DNA of 64,000 nucleotides, from contig JANPWX010000010.1 of assembly GCA_024734555.1 (NCBI GenBank), positions 691,826 to 755,825 of the forward strand. Reading direction: 5' to 3'. The notes under the pieces are model-generated. The model saw nothing but the letters and a program-made list of their open reading frames with translations, did not search any database and had not been told where the DNA came from. The translations under genes and the position numbers were made by a program. This DNA is from Trochalopteron elliotii. Its lineage: Eukaryota > Chordata > Aves > Passeriformes > Leiothrichidae. Positions 24,901 to 38,678 of this stretch are shown here, in pieces (position 1 is the stretch's first letter; each line of letters begins with the position of its first letter).

Positions 24901-27900
24901 TTTCTCTTATGCTAGGAATCTATCACTATCTAACCATTTGATACTTCATTCAGTTGCATTTCTATTCCTGGCCTCCATCCATACCACTCACCACCCAAAA
25001 CATAGGCAAGTAGTCATCAAATTCACTCTGGAGTTGTATTTGGTAGGACAGACACAGTTATTCTCACCCTTCACAAAATGGTTATCTAAGCATCTTCAGC
25101 AGCTGAATGAAACAGAGGAAGTTTCCTTCATAGTTCTCACAGCTTCTCCCAAAATAGTTATGGACTTTGACCTGGAATCACTAACAGCAAACTCCTAAAT
25201 AAGTACAGATTAAAATTCTCAGATGAGAACTCCACTATCAGTGTGAACTCAGCATTTGGAAGCATGGTCTTACACGTGGACTTAAATAAGCACATGAGCT
25301 GCAGCAGATACACTACTCTAAACCACAGTTTGGAAATCCAGAAGAGTTAATACATGCAAACAATTTGAGCAAGACCTAGATAACACTTGGTTGCTTGTAA
25401 TGCTGGAACTAGCACCTTTTAAGCCTGCAGTGAGAACATCTGCTATAAATCAGTGGTCATACTGCAATCAAACGTGTAACAACAGCATAAGCCTACAGCC
25501 CAAAGGTATTCAGGGTTTTCAGCAAGCACAGTAGCATCTGGTAAACTCACACATCCAGTGCATTCCTGTCCAAGACTTAGAGAAGAAAAATTTAGCTTTG
25601 CTGTCAGACAGTGAAGGCAGGAAAAAGTCTTGAACAAAAAATAGCAGGGGTATAAATCTAACTTTCAAGGTTCAATGTTTGATTTGGTAGCAACAAAATA
25701 AAACAAAGCAACTAGAGAGGTAAGAAAAAAATAAAAGGAGCACTAGCTGTCTATGGCAAGTGAATGAAATCTAGGTCTTTTCAAACACCCTGTGTTCTGA
25801 TTGTTTCCCCAACTTCAGAGCGTGACACCCTTCTTTCTGAAAGAGTTTCATCTGAAACACTGGCCTAGACATCACATCAAACACTGATCTCAGCTGCTCA
25901 AGCTTTATCTTCCAAGGGAACAGACAGCCATGAAGAGAATTATAAAAACATCTGGACTTGCAAAGGCTGGACCACAGCATGAACTTCACGGTTCAGCCTC
26001 ACTCAAAGCACATTTGGCTCACTTGTCCTCTACCCAATAATCTCCTATGAAGCATTACATTAAAGCTCCAGAGCCAGACAAACTTCTGAACACTCAGTTC
26101 AGAAAGTTTATCCAGAAAAACCTAGACAGTGTCATTAATCTGAGTTGCCTAAGGACAGATTTGCAGCATTTCTGAAAACTGAGACTTGCATGTGGGACAA
26201 AGCTGAGGGGAAAGACAAGATAAGGACAAACAGTCAATTCAAGTATGATACAGAAGCTGCAACAAGACATTGTCTTTCAGATGGCATGATTAACAAGTAC
26301 CAAATAGCACTTCTAAGCCATTTAATATGCAAATGTAAGTACCAGTTTTAAGCAGCATAAAATCTTAACAGGGAAACTATTATTCTCAGCTGGTTTTGAC
26401 TAATAAAGAAAAAAGTATATGTAATTTTATGTTTCAAAGCATATAACTTTAGCTGAAACATCACCTACTGGGAATGGCTGGGCCTGGAGCTGCCATGTTT
26501 TCTGTGGGTTCTTTCTGGGCTCTGTCTTTTCCTGGGTCTGCAGCAAGGTGAGATGGCATGGACAGCGGAAGCACAATAGCCACAGCTTTTCTCTCTCTCC
26601 TTCCTGTTCAACAAGGAAAGCTATCCCTCAGTTGGACAGACATCACACATCTTGACATCTTATTACACGTTCAGAGCAAGGTGAGGTTTGCAGCACAGTA
26701 AGTGCAAAGTACTAAACACAAGAGCAATAGACATACAGCTTTCTCAGACATTTCTGAGCCTCCCTTCTCAAAGATATGAGTTTTCTTCACATTTCTTCAA
26801 TGAAGAAAGTCAGCCTTGTTGCAGTGAAAGGGTTTACAAAAAATCAAGCCTTACTGTCTCAATTCCTAACCAATCCAAGCTTGAGTTGTAAAATGCAAGC
26901 AGAACAAAGACCAGTGCTTTTAAAACAGACCCAGGCAGTCCAATGGCTCGCATGAGCCTGTCTCCACCCTCCATATTAACAGAGCTCCAAAAGACACAGA
27001 GCACTTGAACTGTTTTTCATCACTAAGTTTACTTTCCTATTGGTAGAAACATTTATGGTTAGATAGATACAAAATCTGTGATTAAAATTCAAGCAAGGAT
27101 ATCTCAAACCTATGCAACTTCCTCCCTTCTTCTGTGAACTGAAGAGACCACCACCCAATACAGGAGGCAGGCAACAACACACTTCAGTTATGATATATTA
27201 ATTAGTAAGAGGGAATTAATAGAGGGTTTCTCCCCCCCATATACACAACAACATATCCATTTGGCCCCCCTGAGATACTCCCACATCAGATCATGCACTG
27301 AGAATGATCTGTTTCCAGATACAAGCTTTAGAGGAGATACAGGGAGAGTAGAAAAAGACTGAGGTGTTTTAAACAAAGTAAGTTACTATCAGTAGTTCAG
27401 GGGTTAGTAAATCAGGTATGTGTTCAAGCTTTGATGTTAGTGTCAGGCAGCAGGCTCTCTTTCAAACTGTGCAGGCAGAAGACAGGTACTATGTTGGAAG
27501 GCAGCATGTTCCCCCTATCAACCTAAGAGGAAAGGCTGGCAAGCAAGATAAAATTAAAAAAAAAAATCCAAGCGACTGTTTTGTCTTTTGTGGAGGACGA
27601 TAAATATCCCCATCTTTTAAGTGTTAAGGGGTTTAAAATTATAAGAGCAATTCTTAGCCTTTCCCTTGTACTTCATGTATCATTATATACACACTGTAAA
27701 CTGAATTTCATCAAGTACCATGCTCACAATGGCGTGTCTTGGCTGCAGCTTTCACATTACACGCAGCCAAATGCAGAGTTACTGATCTAGTGAAGTGCCC
27801 CCAATATAAAAGAATTTTTGATTTCTGATTCAGTTTAATTGTAGGTCATGCTTAGGTTCCAAAGGAAATGAGATTGGGAAGGATTTGCCCTGGGGTTCAA

Positions 27901-28375
27901 TAATGCTGGTCAATCTCCACCCAAAAAAAAAAAAAGTCTCCAACCCTATTGGTTTAGTTATGACTTTCGCCTTCTCCTTCCTGGAAGCATTCCTAATGTC
28001 TTTCCCCAAATAACTCAACTGTTTGTTTAGCTGGGAAACTATCCTAGTAGCATGAAACAGTTTTTCTTCAGCTGGTGAGTGACATCATCTTAATGTCTTT
28101 CACATGAGAGGAGAAGCACAGACTGCATCATCAACACATGGCCAGGTCGTTTCCTCACTGGGTAAGGGAAGAAACCTGCAGGTTAATCCTTGTGTTGTAC
28201 TAAGGCTCTTAAAACTCCCACTGCACCTTAGGAAAGGACCTATTTACCCTTTAGCTAGATGGTTGATTCCCACAGAAATGTGACCCAGTGTCCTGCCTCC
28301 CAACATGGCTACCATGTCCAATTAAGTAGAAGCCTTGTCACGAGGTGGGAGATAGAGAAGAAGGCAATGTTGTAC
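18980..28375 (-). other. ST3GAL3: ST3GAL3 intron, 9.4 kb, between the 48-nt and 43-nt exons
   Basis: Bounded by the donor at 28375 and the acceptor at 18980. Apart from the TGGA microsatellite at 23552-23629, I saw only unique AT-rich sequence. The stop-free runs here (for example 23287-23715 plus) are due to the microsatellite, which is open in several frames, or to chance. Confidence 0.8.
23552..23629. repeat. (TGGA)n microsatellite, about 19.5 units
   Basis: A perfect tetranucleotide array of 78 bp runs from 23552 to 23629. It contains no stop in some frames and therefore creates false ORFs, reading as MDGW repeats on one strand and SIHP repeats on the other. The uninterrupted purity suggests a young, length-variable locus. 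Confidence 0.97.
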
Positions 28376-28423
28376 CTGAGCCTATTGTATGTCCAACGGA
28401 GTCAAAGGAAAGAACCACTGAAT
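28376..28423 (-). CDS. ST3GAL3: ST3GAL3 stem exon, 48 nt (residues 39-55)
   Basis: This small exon encodes part of the lumenal stem that links the membrane anchor to the catalytic domain. Reading the minus strand, the acceptor TTACAG precedes AT TCA GTG, and the donor is CAG|GTACAA. The peptide is N-SVVLSFDSVGHTIGS-E, with both end codons split. The human stem at this place reads NSVVLSFDSAGQTLGSE as I recall it, so the match is clear with three changes. The A left by the previous exon plus AT gives Asn39; the final G joins AA of the next exon to give Glu55. The exon is phase 1 at both ends and 48 nt long, so it can be skipped without losing frame. No catalytic residue lies here. It is isolated by 35 kb upstream and 9.4 kb downstream. 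Confidence 0.93.
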
Positions 28424-31400
28424 CTGTAACACAAGAGTACAAGTTCATTTTCCCCTTTTCTCAGTGCCATTTCTTGCTGTAACATTTTTTTGTTATTTTG
28501 CTTAAGCAATTCCTCGTGCTCTCTTCTGCCAGGAAGCAGAACAACTTCTTCAACAGCCAGACAAAACAACAGGCACCTAGCAAAGGCAGAACAATGGAGT
28601 ATGCAATAAATCACAGTGCTGTTAACCAATGAAGTACCTACAATCCATTGAAAATAATTTCATTTTATGTTTAATAAGCTTGGTCAACTGAATCCTAACA
28701 TGCTTTCACTGTTGGCCTAGAGAGTTCTTTCTTATCAAGTGTATTACCAATATTTTGTCCCCACTTAGGGACCTTGCCTGCTATGATCAGTTCTTCCCTG
28801 ACACGGTTTGCTAAGCCAAGCACCTTGTGCTCCTTCCATTCCATGCTCACCATGTTTCCCACATTTTTACTCACAGTAGTGGCTTTCAACTCAATGCATT
28901 TAAATTCATCAACATCTTTCCACCATTGCTCTATATGCAGATATGTGCCAAGCATCAAGAAAATATAACCTCTCTACTTGATACCCTTTCATTTTCTATC
29001 TGGGAATGACAACAATGGTTTTATCCATGACTCCAGTGACAACTATGGCTCATCAGTTAATGCCTGACACTTTTAGTCACTGTTTCATATGATGGGGCAC
29101 CCTTTGCTTCACTGTGGTTTAGAGATCCTAGTTTTTATATATGCAACTTGACCCCCTGCCACACAGAACCCCTTGCTGCCTGCTTGCACTCAGCTCACCC
29201 CATAACCCAGATTCCTTTATTAATAATTCATTTTCCTCATATACCACCTTTCCAGCCTAGAATCTGTTTGCAAATTTACCAGTAATAATTTGATATGCTG
29301 TTCCAAGTGGAGTTGCATTATGGTATCGTGCTCAATAATGGGACTTTCCCCCGTCTTTATGTTTATTTGAGACAAACCAAGATTTATTTTGATAGTAAGC
29401 CTGCTGGTTTGTCATCTATTTTCATGGAAGTCCTAACTGAAGGAGAAAGACTACCAAATTCTATTCCTCTACCAGTGGAGCAGAATTGGGCTGAGAACTT
29501 AGAGACAAATTGCCAATGGGCAAAACACACAAAACAACAAACCACCACAATAGCATTAATAATTTTATGGCCTGAGAAGCTCTAAACTGACACAGCAATA
29601 GCTGAACTTCCTCTCATCTTCACCTAAATGAAAAGACTGAATCCTTTGACATTTCTCTTTGTCAGTCAGGTTTCAGATGCGATCAGCTCATCACACATCC
29701 TTTGCAGCACCACAAAGGCTGCCAAGGTGCAAGCCCTCAGTGCAAGGCAAAAAGCTTAAGCACAAGAAGACTTAGCCTGCTGAAAAGAGTTTAACCTCCT
29801 CCTACATCATTTGAAATTTATGCAGGCTACAATCACAGGCACTGGCAGTCACCATGTTAGACCTGAAAATAACTTGACACAGGACTGAGCCCTTGGTTTC
29901 TCTGTATTTTACATTATCCTGGTGCTTATTTTCCAACTCTTAAAAATGCAGTAAGAAACTGCTAATTTTCAAAATAAACACTGTTGTTTTAATAAAGGAC
30001 CGTTAATTTGACTGGGTTTAAAAGAATTTAGAAGAAGAAGGTCAGTGCTGTCTCAGATCCAGCACTATGGTAGTAACACTAAAAAAAATTTAAAGAAGAT
30101 ATTACTAGTCTCAAAACTTACTCCAACAAAAATAAAAATCCATCTGGACTTAACAACTGTATTTCCTCTTTTGGGAATAAAATTCAGACATCATTATATT
30201 ATTCTAAATAGCAAGGAGTTTAATTCATTTTAACTGCATTAACTTCATTTGCCATCAATTTTAAAGTATCTCTGTGGGGTTCTACTTTTAAAAAACTGTT
30301 GAGATTTTTATCAACATAAAGTACTGCTTGGTAGTTAATGTCAAATTTAAAAGCTGTTAATTTTTCTGAAATATATTTTGTGTTCAAACATTGCACATGA
30401 AATATTAGGACTTATCTAAGAATGGCTGAAAAGCACTGCAAGCACCAAATTAATAACATTATCACAACCCACAAGAATAGTATAATGTTTCATTCCCTTA
30501 ACTGAGAACATTATCTTCCTCACATGAAAAAACAACTTACAAGCAGATTAAGAGCTCCCTTCTCCAATCCAGTCCTTCATGCTACTATTAGTTTCAACTA
30601 ATCAAATGCACTGTGAATAACCTGTATTATAGTCAACTCCCCCTTGACCTCCAGAAGTAATTTCACAAAGCATGGATCTTTATTAAAACACTGAGTTTAT
30701 TTCTGGTATTAACACTCCAAAAGTGAAGAAACTATAAATCTGAAGAAAGCTAAGAAGATAATATGTCACCTTTCTTCTATCCAAATAGCTACTCAAATCC
30801 AAATTCAGAGCTACAGGTTATTTCTGCCAGAAGTTGATGGAGAGAAGCATTTCTTTGAAGCAAGCCAGAATTACTTGCAAATACACCGAGTTCTGCTTCT
30901 ACCAACATAAGAAGAAAAGTTTATTTGCTTCTTGTTTCAAATCTCTTCCAGTCATCTCTCAGTTCAAAATCCTCCTGACATTCTAGGAGGTCTTTTTGGC
31001 TGAGACCAAGTGGCAGCTCTGTCTGTGCCCAGTGCCTTTCCCCAAGCCCCAGAGCGTGCTCTACCTTTCAAAGGCAATCTTCGAAGGCTTTATCTTTCAA
31101 AACTTATTAAGATACAATGTAAAACATCCCCACTTACACGCCCCCTTGCTTTAGTGGCCAGGAAGTGTTCACGCCTGACGGAGCAGTCCCCAACCCTTCA
31201 GACACCTACTTCCATAAAGAAGCTTAAATGTTTTTCCTCCTGCCTTAACTGAAGGGCAGCCTTTATGCCTAAATCATGAAATCTGACACACAGTAACTTG
31301 CCAATACGTACAGCTTAAGGCTGCACACACCATAGTGCCAGTCTTTTACATCTGTTTTCATGTGAACTACAATCTTTTTTCAGTGGCTCTAGCGGCTTAA

Positions 31401-31994
31401 AAAAGAAAAGGGAAAAAAACCCAAAACAACAAGATATAGCAAAATCCAAATGTAATTCTGGATCTTATCCAATCCATCAGAAGAAGCAAAGACAGCACAA
31501 GCACTCACTCAATTTAGAAGGCACTCAGTGCCAGGAATAATGACAGCTGAGACCTCACCAGCCAGATTACAAAGTTGCTTTAGGTCACTTTGTGTCAGTG
31601 TTGGGTTAAAGTTGCATTGGGACCTATGCTCTGGGTCACCTTCCCCTCACTCTCACCATCCACTTAGAGCATCACAAATTGGACCAATATATAAATCTGC
31701 TCCATCATCCCCCTACACAAAACTGTGCTGTGCAGGGTTATCTGAATGCACTCCATCACAGCCCCTTTGGAGTGTGGAGGAGTGTTGCATGAGACCCTTT
31801 CCACTGCTGTGAAACCAACACGAGGATCCCATTTCATTCAGGAACAAGGAGCTTGGAAATAGATGCTGCAAAGACCCTCAATGCTGCTCTGGGAACAAAT
31901 GTAAACTCCATTCCAACAATGCTCCACACAGGACCCAGAGTGGAATGTACCTTCGAAGGAACACAGCTGGATTTGCACAGATCTGTCCTGTAGT

Positions 31995-32050
31995 AAAAAA
32001 AAAAAAAAACAAAAAAAACCCCCACAAAACCAAAAACCAAACCTCAAAAA
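31995..32050. repeat. A-rich / C-run low-complexity tract
   Basis: A run of 14 or so A is followed by A8, C5 and repeated AAAACC units. This is a simple-sequence tract. It opens all three minus-strand frames as F/V/G-rich pseudo-ORFs and has no coding meaning. Confidence 0.8.
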
Positions 32051-32920
32051 AGCCCACCTGCAAATCCGTGGTGACTACATTTATTGCTGCACTTACACCA
32101 CAGTCCAGCTAAGACACCCAGGTATGTGGACTGATTGCATTTCAAGGCAAGGGATGCACATCAAGTGTTGCTACCCCCTTACCTTTCTCAGGGCCTGGAT
32201 AGCTGTGCACCACACTCCCCTGTCCCCAAGACAGGCAAATTAAATCATCCACCTTGCCACACATATTGTGCTTCTTAGCTTGGGGCTTTTCTGGACACCA
32301 GGCAAATATTTAACTGCTACTTGTAACAGATTGCTGTATCTTTTCCAGTAGTCTGGTTTCTGACCAGAAAAAATACAGGAAGATTTGGGTCTTCACAAAT
32401 GAGTGATGATCCTGACCAATAAACTGCAGAGTTGTAGGAGACAAACAAAGCCACGCTGAAAAACATCTGAAGTTTCATACTCCATGCACATCACTAGATA
32501 AACATTTAACATGGGTACTGCACTGAAGAGATGTATAGAACCGGCTCTTAAAAGCCCAATTGTGTCAAGTTCTTAAAATCATGTAGGAGCAAATACGTGG
32601 ATTCATTAACAATACAAATACTGCCCTTACTTTGATTTCATCATTGAAGAAAATGCAATATACAAACCAAAAAACAAGCAGTGGCAACCCATAATGAGAA
32701 CAGCAAATATAATCCACATTCAATCAAGAAATGTATATAAACTGTATGTTTACCTAGGTGCTGTTTCAAAATTTCAGTTAAGATTTTTATAGTAAGTCCC
32801 TCTGAGAAGCCACTAACTTTTTATTGCTTTTTACAGATTCTCCCTGCAAGGATTTGTAGATATTTGCTTCAACCTACTGGAAACCAAAGAAGCTTAACCA
32901 ATAACTTCTCTTACCTGTTT

Positions 32921-32998
32921 GGGGTTTTTTTGGGGGGGAGGAGGTTTGTTTTGGGGTTTAAAAAAAAAAAAAAGAAAAAAGAGAAAAAAAAAAGGCAA
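32921..32998. repeat. G-run followed by long A-rich tract
   Basis: The plus strand has GGGG, T7, G7, AGGAGG, TTTGTTTT, GGGG, and then about 50 bases of nearly pure A interrupted by single G. It is low-complexity sequence with possible quadruplex-forming G-runs; the A tract could be a remnant of a retroposon tail, but no body was recognised. Confidence 0.75.
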
Positions 32999-35900
32999 AA
33001 AACAAAAAAGCAAAACCAGACCAGTAATAAAGTAACTTCCCCAAGAAAAACAACATGATTGCGTGCTGCTTTGGAAGTGGTCCTGAGAAACCACAAACTG
33101 TCAGTCCCACTGGAGTTATAAGAGTTTATTATTAAAGGCTTAACACAGCCTCAATACCACATACCATTTCAGCAATACACTCCACAGGCCAAGCCAAACA
33201 GGGAATATGAGAATACATCACAACATAAGGCTGTGATTTGGCACATCCTTATTCAGCTGCTCAAGCTCTGAGGTCTGTATTGCTTTCTTATATGCATAAT
33301 CAAATATCTCTCATTCCATGCCCCTGCTCTCCAGATACTCTGATGGATTCCTACAGAACTACAACCTGTATTTAATATTTAATGTAATTTACCTCCAGAG
33401 CTTGATCAGAGACCAGATATCCTGCAGAGCTCCAGCAGCTGGACTGGGGATGGCAACTGCAGTTATATTATCTAACAGAATTTTGATTCAGAGTCAGAAT
33501 TAAAAGAAAAAAAAATGAGGTGCCTCATTTTTATCACAGAATTAGAAGAACATTCTTAAGGGTCTGTCATTCATCTGTCCCCCTTTTTCTGCTGAGTACT
33601 GAAAAGTATAGGATCAAACATCCCAATAGTCATTAAAATTTATTTTCTATTTGAGACCAATATTCTGGAATGTGACATACCAGAGAAGGAACATTTAATG
33701 CATGAAACTCTTCATAACTCGCTGACAAAGAGATCAGTAACAATAAAAACTATTCTTATGTTTCTCCTAGTCAGGAAACGAAAAAAAGTGCACAAAAGCA
33801 GTGCACTCTCAAAAACATTCTACTGTTTGGATTCATCTGGCAAGAAGATCTTAGAACATCTCCTGCCCCAAAGAAAAAATATTTTGAATAAGATCTTCTC
33901 TTATCATGACTATGCTGCATACTGGATAGTTCTTATACCCAAAGAATTGAAGGGAACTGAATAATTTCAATTCTGTCTTAGAGATCTCACTTAGATATCT
34001 AAAGCATGAATATCCTTCCTCAGATTCAGTAAAACATAACTGCCTGCACTTAAAAATTCCTTGACAGGGCAACCTTCACTTCCTAACACATTGTTTTACA
34101 TGCTGAAGATGGATTTAGGGAAGGGCTAAGCAATTTACTCAGTTTAATGACAAATCCATCCTACTAACTCATTAAGTATCCACTTTTGCATTAATGTTGG
34201 GGTCCCCATTCCCCCAGCTTGGTCTATTTTGCTTTACTAAGCTCTTTCTTCTATAGTGCCAAGGATTTTCCTACTTGACACCTTTTTTCTGAACACAGTG
34301 AGATGGCTCTGTGTTAAGGGCACTGGCCACTACAATAACATCTTTGGTGCCACAGTTCAAGGATGTTCCAAGTGACTCTCATTCATCATTTAAAATTCAA
34401 GGCACAACTGAAGACATCGCCTAAGCTCCACACAGCATCAGTGAAGGTCAAAGGAAACACATATAATACCACTCTTACTGGTAATCTTGGCTCCTACACA
34501 TGTACTCTGTCAAAAACAATCAGTAGTGCTCCCATGTTTAGATGCCACAAAGAGTTATGATCTCAAGTGTATTGTTTGAGCAGCATAATTCCAACATTTC
34601 CAATATCTAAGATGAGAAATTACATATAAAGATGAGACGTAAAGAGCACAGGCATACTTCCTAATCACAGATTTTTTTGCAAGTCCTTTCTCAAGAACAG
34701 GGCTTAGCACCACTGAATTGTCCATAACTATTCCACAAGTACTATAACTTGTTTTGTTGAAACAGGGAAGGGAAATTTAAATGCCATAGAAGTTTTTATG
34801 CCAAAAAGAAAAGAATGGAGTAAGGTTTAGCCCTGAGTAAGCAAATTACTTTGTATTTCCTTTATTCTAAGCCAAGATTTCAAAAATTTACAGTGATTTT
34901 TTAACAAGTGACCTGATATTCATAGAAGTTTTGAGACCAGTTATACACAGCCATTTTTTTCATGGGGTTTACTAAATGTTAACCCATTCAGAAAAATACT
35001 TTGAATATTGATAAAATCTAACTGTGAGAGCTGTGAGCAGCAAATAAATGGACTGTAAGTTTTGGCAAGCAAAACACATGCAGAGTTTCAGTTCAGTGCT
35101 GTCTGCAGCTGATAGGAGAATGAGGTTCAAAGTTCAAAACTTAGTCCCTTTATGGGAAAAGTCACTCAGCAACAGGACATCTTCAGCAACAGGAAACATC
35201 TGATTGTAAAGACCACTTCCAATAAACTCTGGGTTTGATAAATTGCCTTAAAACAAGGCTGCACTAAATTTGAATGCCTGTCCTGTGTGCCACCTGGCTA
35301 TGCTCATTTTGGCAGGGAGATGGGGGAATAGGATGATGCTTGTTTCACATAACACACCTGTGAGGGAAGAGTCATCCTTGTTTGAGAACACACATCATTG
35401 AGAGATATAATAATAATGGAAATATCTCATTCTTAACAGTAATTCACTTCTGCTCTATACACATTAAAAAATTTCTGCATTGTTGCTCTAGCCAATAACT
35501 CTTTAAACACCATCCCCATTTACAAGGCATACAGTACTAAAGAAGGCCCATAGGTTCCCTCTCCATTTTTTGTGGCTGACCCCAAACACCCATTTTATTG
35601 ACAGCTGACTTCACAGCCAAGCCTAGATCTGAACCCAAACTCCTTGGCCATTCACTGTGTCCGGACATGAGGTCCCTTTTGTGCTTCAGCCTGGAGCCAG
35701 CCAGCTTCCACACCGGGAAACCTGACACGGAGTGCTGAGGCTCAGCACAAGCTCTGCTGCAGGGAGGGCAGGCACAGCTGGCTCTGAGTGAGTGTCTGCA
35801 AACTAAACCACAGCCAACAGGGGTAATTTTGCTATAAGCCATGCAGCCCTGAACAAGTCCTTTGATTAAATTGTTTCTCATCCATAAAAATAAACAATCT

Positions 35901-38646
35901 GATTTTTTCCAAAGACCCTTGGATAAAAGGCTTGAGAGCTAAGAATGGATATAGCGAAGTATTATCACTTGTCTGGAGAATTTAACGTGGCATCAAGGTC
36001 TACTGGTTACATTGTAAACAGAAAAGTCATTCTCTATCACCTCTCAATTTCCTGTCATTTAATTGAAAATACAGCTCTCTTAATGATACTGAACTTGAGA
36101 GATGTAGTAATATTTCTTTAGGCAATTCATATGAATTTCATGGAACCTAACCAACGTTTTTACACTTGCTGTTTTGTATATTGCTCCTTTTTCATCAGGA
36201 TGTTTGTTATGAAGTGGTAAACGAACTGAACAAGAAACAACACTCATGTTCTGAACAGATGTATTTTTAAAATGGTCTGAGCGTGCCAATTTTCTTTATT
36301 CAGCAATGAATGAATGGAATGAAAAGATGTGGTGTCCTGAGCCAGCTGGCAAATGCTTCAGAAGGATATTACATTGCTATTGTCTTCAGCAGCTTCCAAA
36401 TAACTGTTTGGTGGCAGGAAGGGCTGGTATGTTTTGCTCATAAGATCAGTATTTATTGGAATCTACTACACAACTTTGCAGAGCCATGACCAACACGGTG
36501 CTTCACTGAGCATCAGGTTCTTGCAGCTCCTCCGTGTCCATCACAGCTCCCTGTTCAGAGGAAGGCCAACAGCACCTGCTTCTTACCTTGCACTTTCCAG
36601 AAGAGAGATGGACAGTTCCCAGAGACAAAGGAGAAAAGGAGATTAAGGTGCTACAGGCATTTGATGAAGGTATACTTGATTTTGAGGAACACAGCTCCAG
36701 AGAAGGTACAGAACTACCATAAAGTCACAGAAACACCCAGGACAAACTCTACCAATAAAGCTGGTATCCAAGAGGTTCTTTTCTTGACCATGAGAAATCC
36801 TCTATAACTAATCCCAAACAGATTCTGAGTATTTTAAGGAACTCATTATCTCCTAAGCCAAGCCTCATATTTTGGTTTCAATTATTATTGTGGAACAGTC
36901 AGTCATACTCCCAAATTCCGTAGAGGAACATGCAATAAATTACAAAACAGTACAATTTCTCTCTTTGAAGATAACAATCTATGTGGCAAGACAGAAAATG
37001 GGTAGTGGCAGTTTGGGAATTACACTGCACAAAGAAAATTGTGTATTTTCATACTGCAAAAAATGTATATATTGTTAGCTTAGATAATATAAAACACAAA
37101 GCATTTATCATTTGAAATAAATTGCTTTAGTCTTGTAGCACTTTTTCTAAATATGGAAAATATGGGCTTTTATCTTAATAAAACACAGGTTGTGTCTCAA
37201 ACTTATATATACTCACACAACTATCAGAGAACTCTGGAAGGCTGATGCACATTATTTTCTGGTTTACATAAATGAAGATGCCTACACACAGTTAATGACA
37301 ATCAGGACAACAACTATTTTAACAGACTGGTCTTGGTTTTATCCCTACTGGAGCCACTCAACTAATTTTTCCTCCCTTTTCCTCACATGCAAACACCTTC
37401 TCCTTTTCCAAGCTCTCAGGAACCCTTCCTTTCCCAAAAACAGAAGTACAAATACTTCCATCAGAAAATTCACATTCTTGAGTTTGTTTGAAAATGATGA
37501 CTACAACTTATGATATTTAGCCAGTGGTCAAAAGCTTCCCAGAACCTTAAAGTACACAACATCTGGCCCAACTACCACAATAACTGCCAACAAGATCCTA
37601 TGTAGAGTTTTACAGTGAGATTTGTCATCCCTCCTGTCTCTGCCTGGAGCACAAACAAATCACAGGAAGGAGTAAGGTAAGAAGCATGAGCATAAAACAT
37701 CTCCTGAATACAAGTGTTTTAGAGGCATCTTGTCTAGAAAATTACCACACTTGAATTTCTTTTGTGCTGCAAGCACCTAGCTCACTTATCAACGTGAAAG
37801 GTGATGCTGAACAGAAAGTCTGCTGGATCCATTATTCACTCATGTATTTTGCAGTTTGGGGTCAGGGGGAAGTTTGTGGGAACTTGTTTAACATCATTGC
37901 CACAACTGATTCCAAAATTTAAAGAGATTTCTGGCCCATCAAATCCTAAAACTTCCTAAGTTTCCAAAAGGTGCTAAAACTTCCAAACTAAAATTCGATT
38001 TGAGAGGTCCTACACGGTATGTGATTGTAGACATAGTGGACAGACACAGAGAGATAGGGAACATGAGTTCTTTCCAAGCTGACTGGCTTGAGGAGCATCT
38101 TGTCTTTACCTTACTGATGCACTAACTGGTCTACAAAGGGCATCATGCCTACACAAAAGCCTTCACATCCTAAACCAAACACTGACACAAGCAAATCTGA
38201 AAGCAAAGGTGTCCCAGAGTATCTGCTTGACTATGAAAGCACCTATACTCAGAGGAAAAAAAAACAAACTAATAAAAGCCTCCAAAACAAAAACCGTAGG
38301 AACTGAAGAGTGCATATATTCTCATTTCCTATTATTTTCTTTTACAGAAGTATTTGATTTTAATTTAAAAAAAAGTTAATCGAAACATAAGAAAAATAAC
38401 CCAGGGATGCACTAAATACTGTCAGTGGTGCCTCATTTCCATGTGCAGAAATTGCAGGACAATGAAAAACTTATTGAAATAGCAGCTGCAGGAGTGGAAG
38501 TTGATCACCACACACATCATCCAGCCCCTGGACAAATACAGCTGGAGACAATCTAAAAGAAAAGTGTTCCTCCTATCACACTACGTAGAAAAATACAATG
38601 AATCCCTTTAAATTAGCACTTGGCAGAGAAACAAGCCAGTGAGGGG

Positions 38647-38678
38647 AAAAAAAACAACCAACCAACCAAAAAAAAAAG
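38647..38678. repeat. A-rich tract with (AACC)n
   Basis: An A8 run, three to four CAACCAACC-type units and an A10 run form a short low-complexity patch in the 35-kb intron. No element was recognised next to it. Confidence 0.6.

Noticed and set aside
35537..35881. GC-richer stretch with a 114-codon minus-strand ORF
   Set aside because: No ST3GAL3 exon match, no family recognised, and the CpG density is low.
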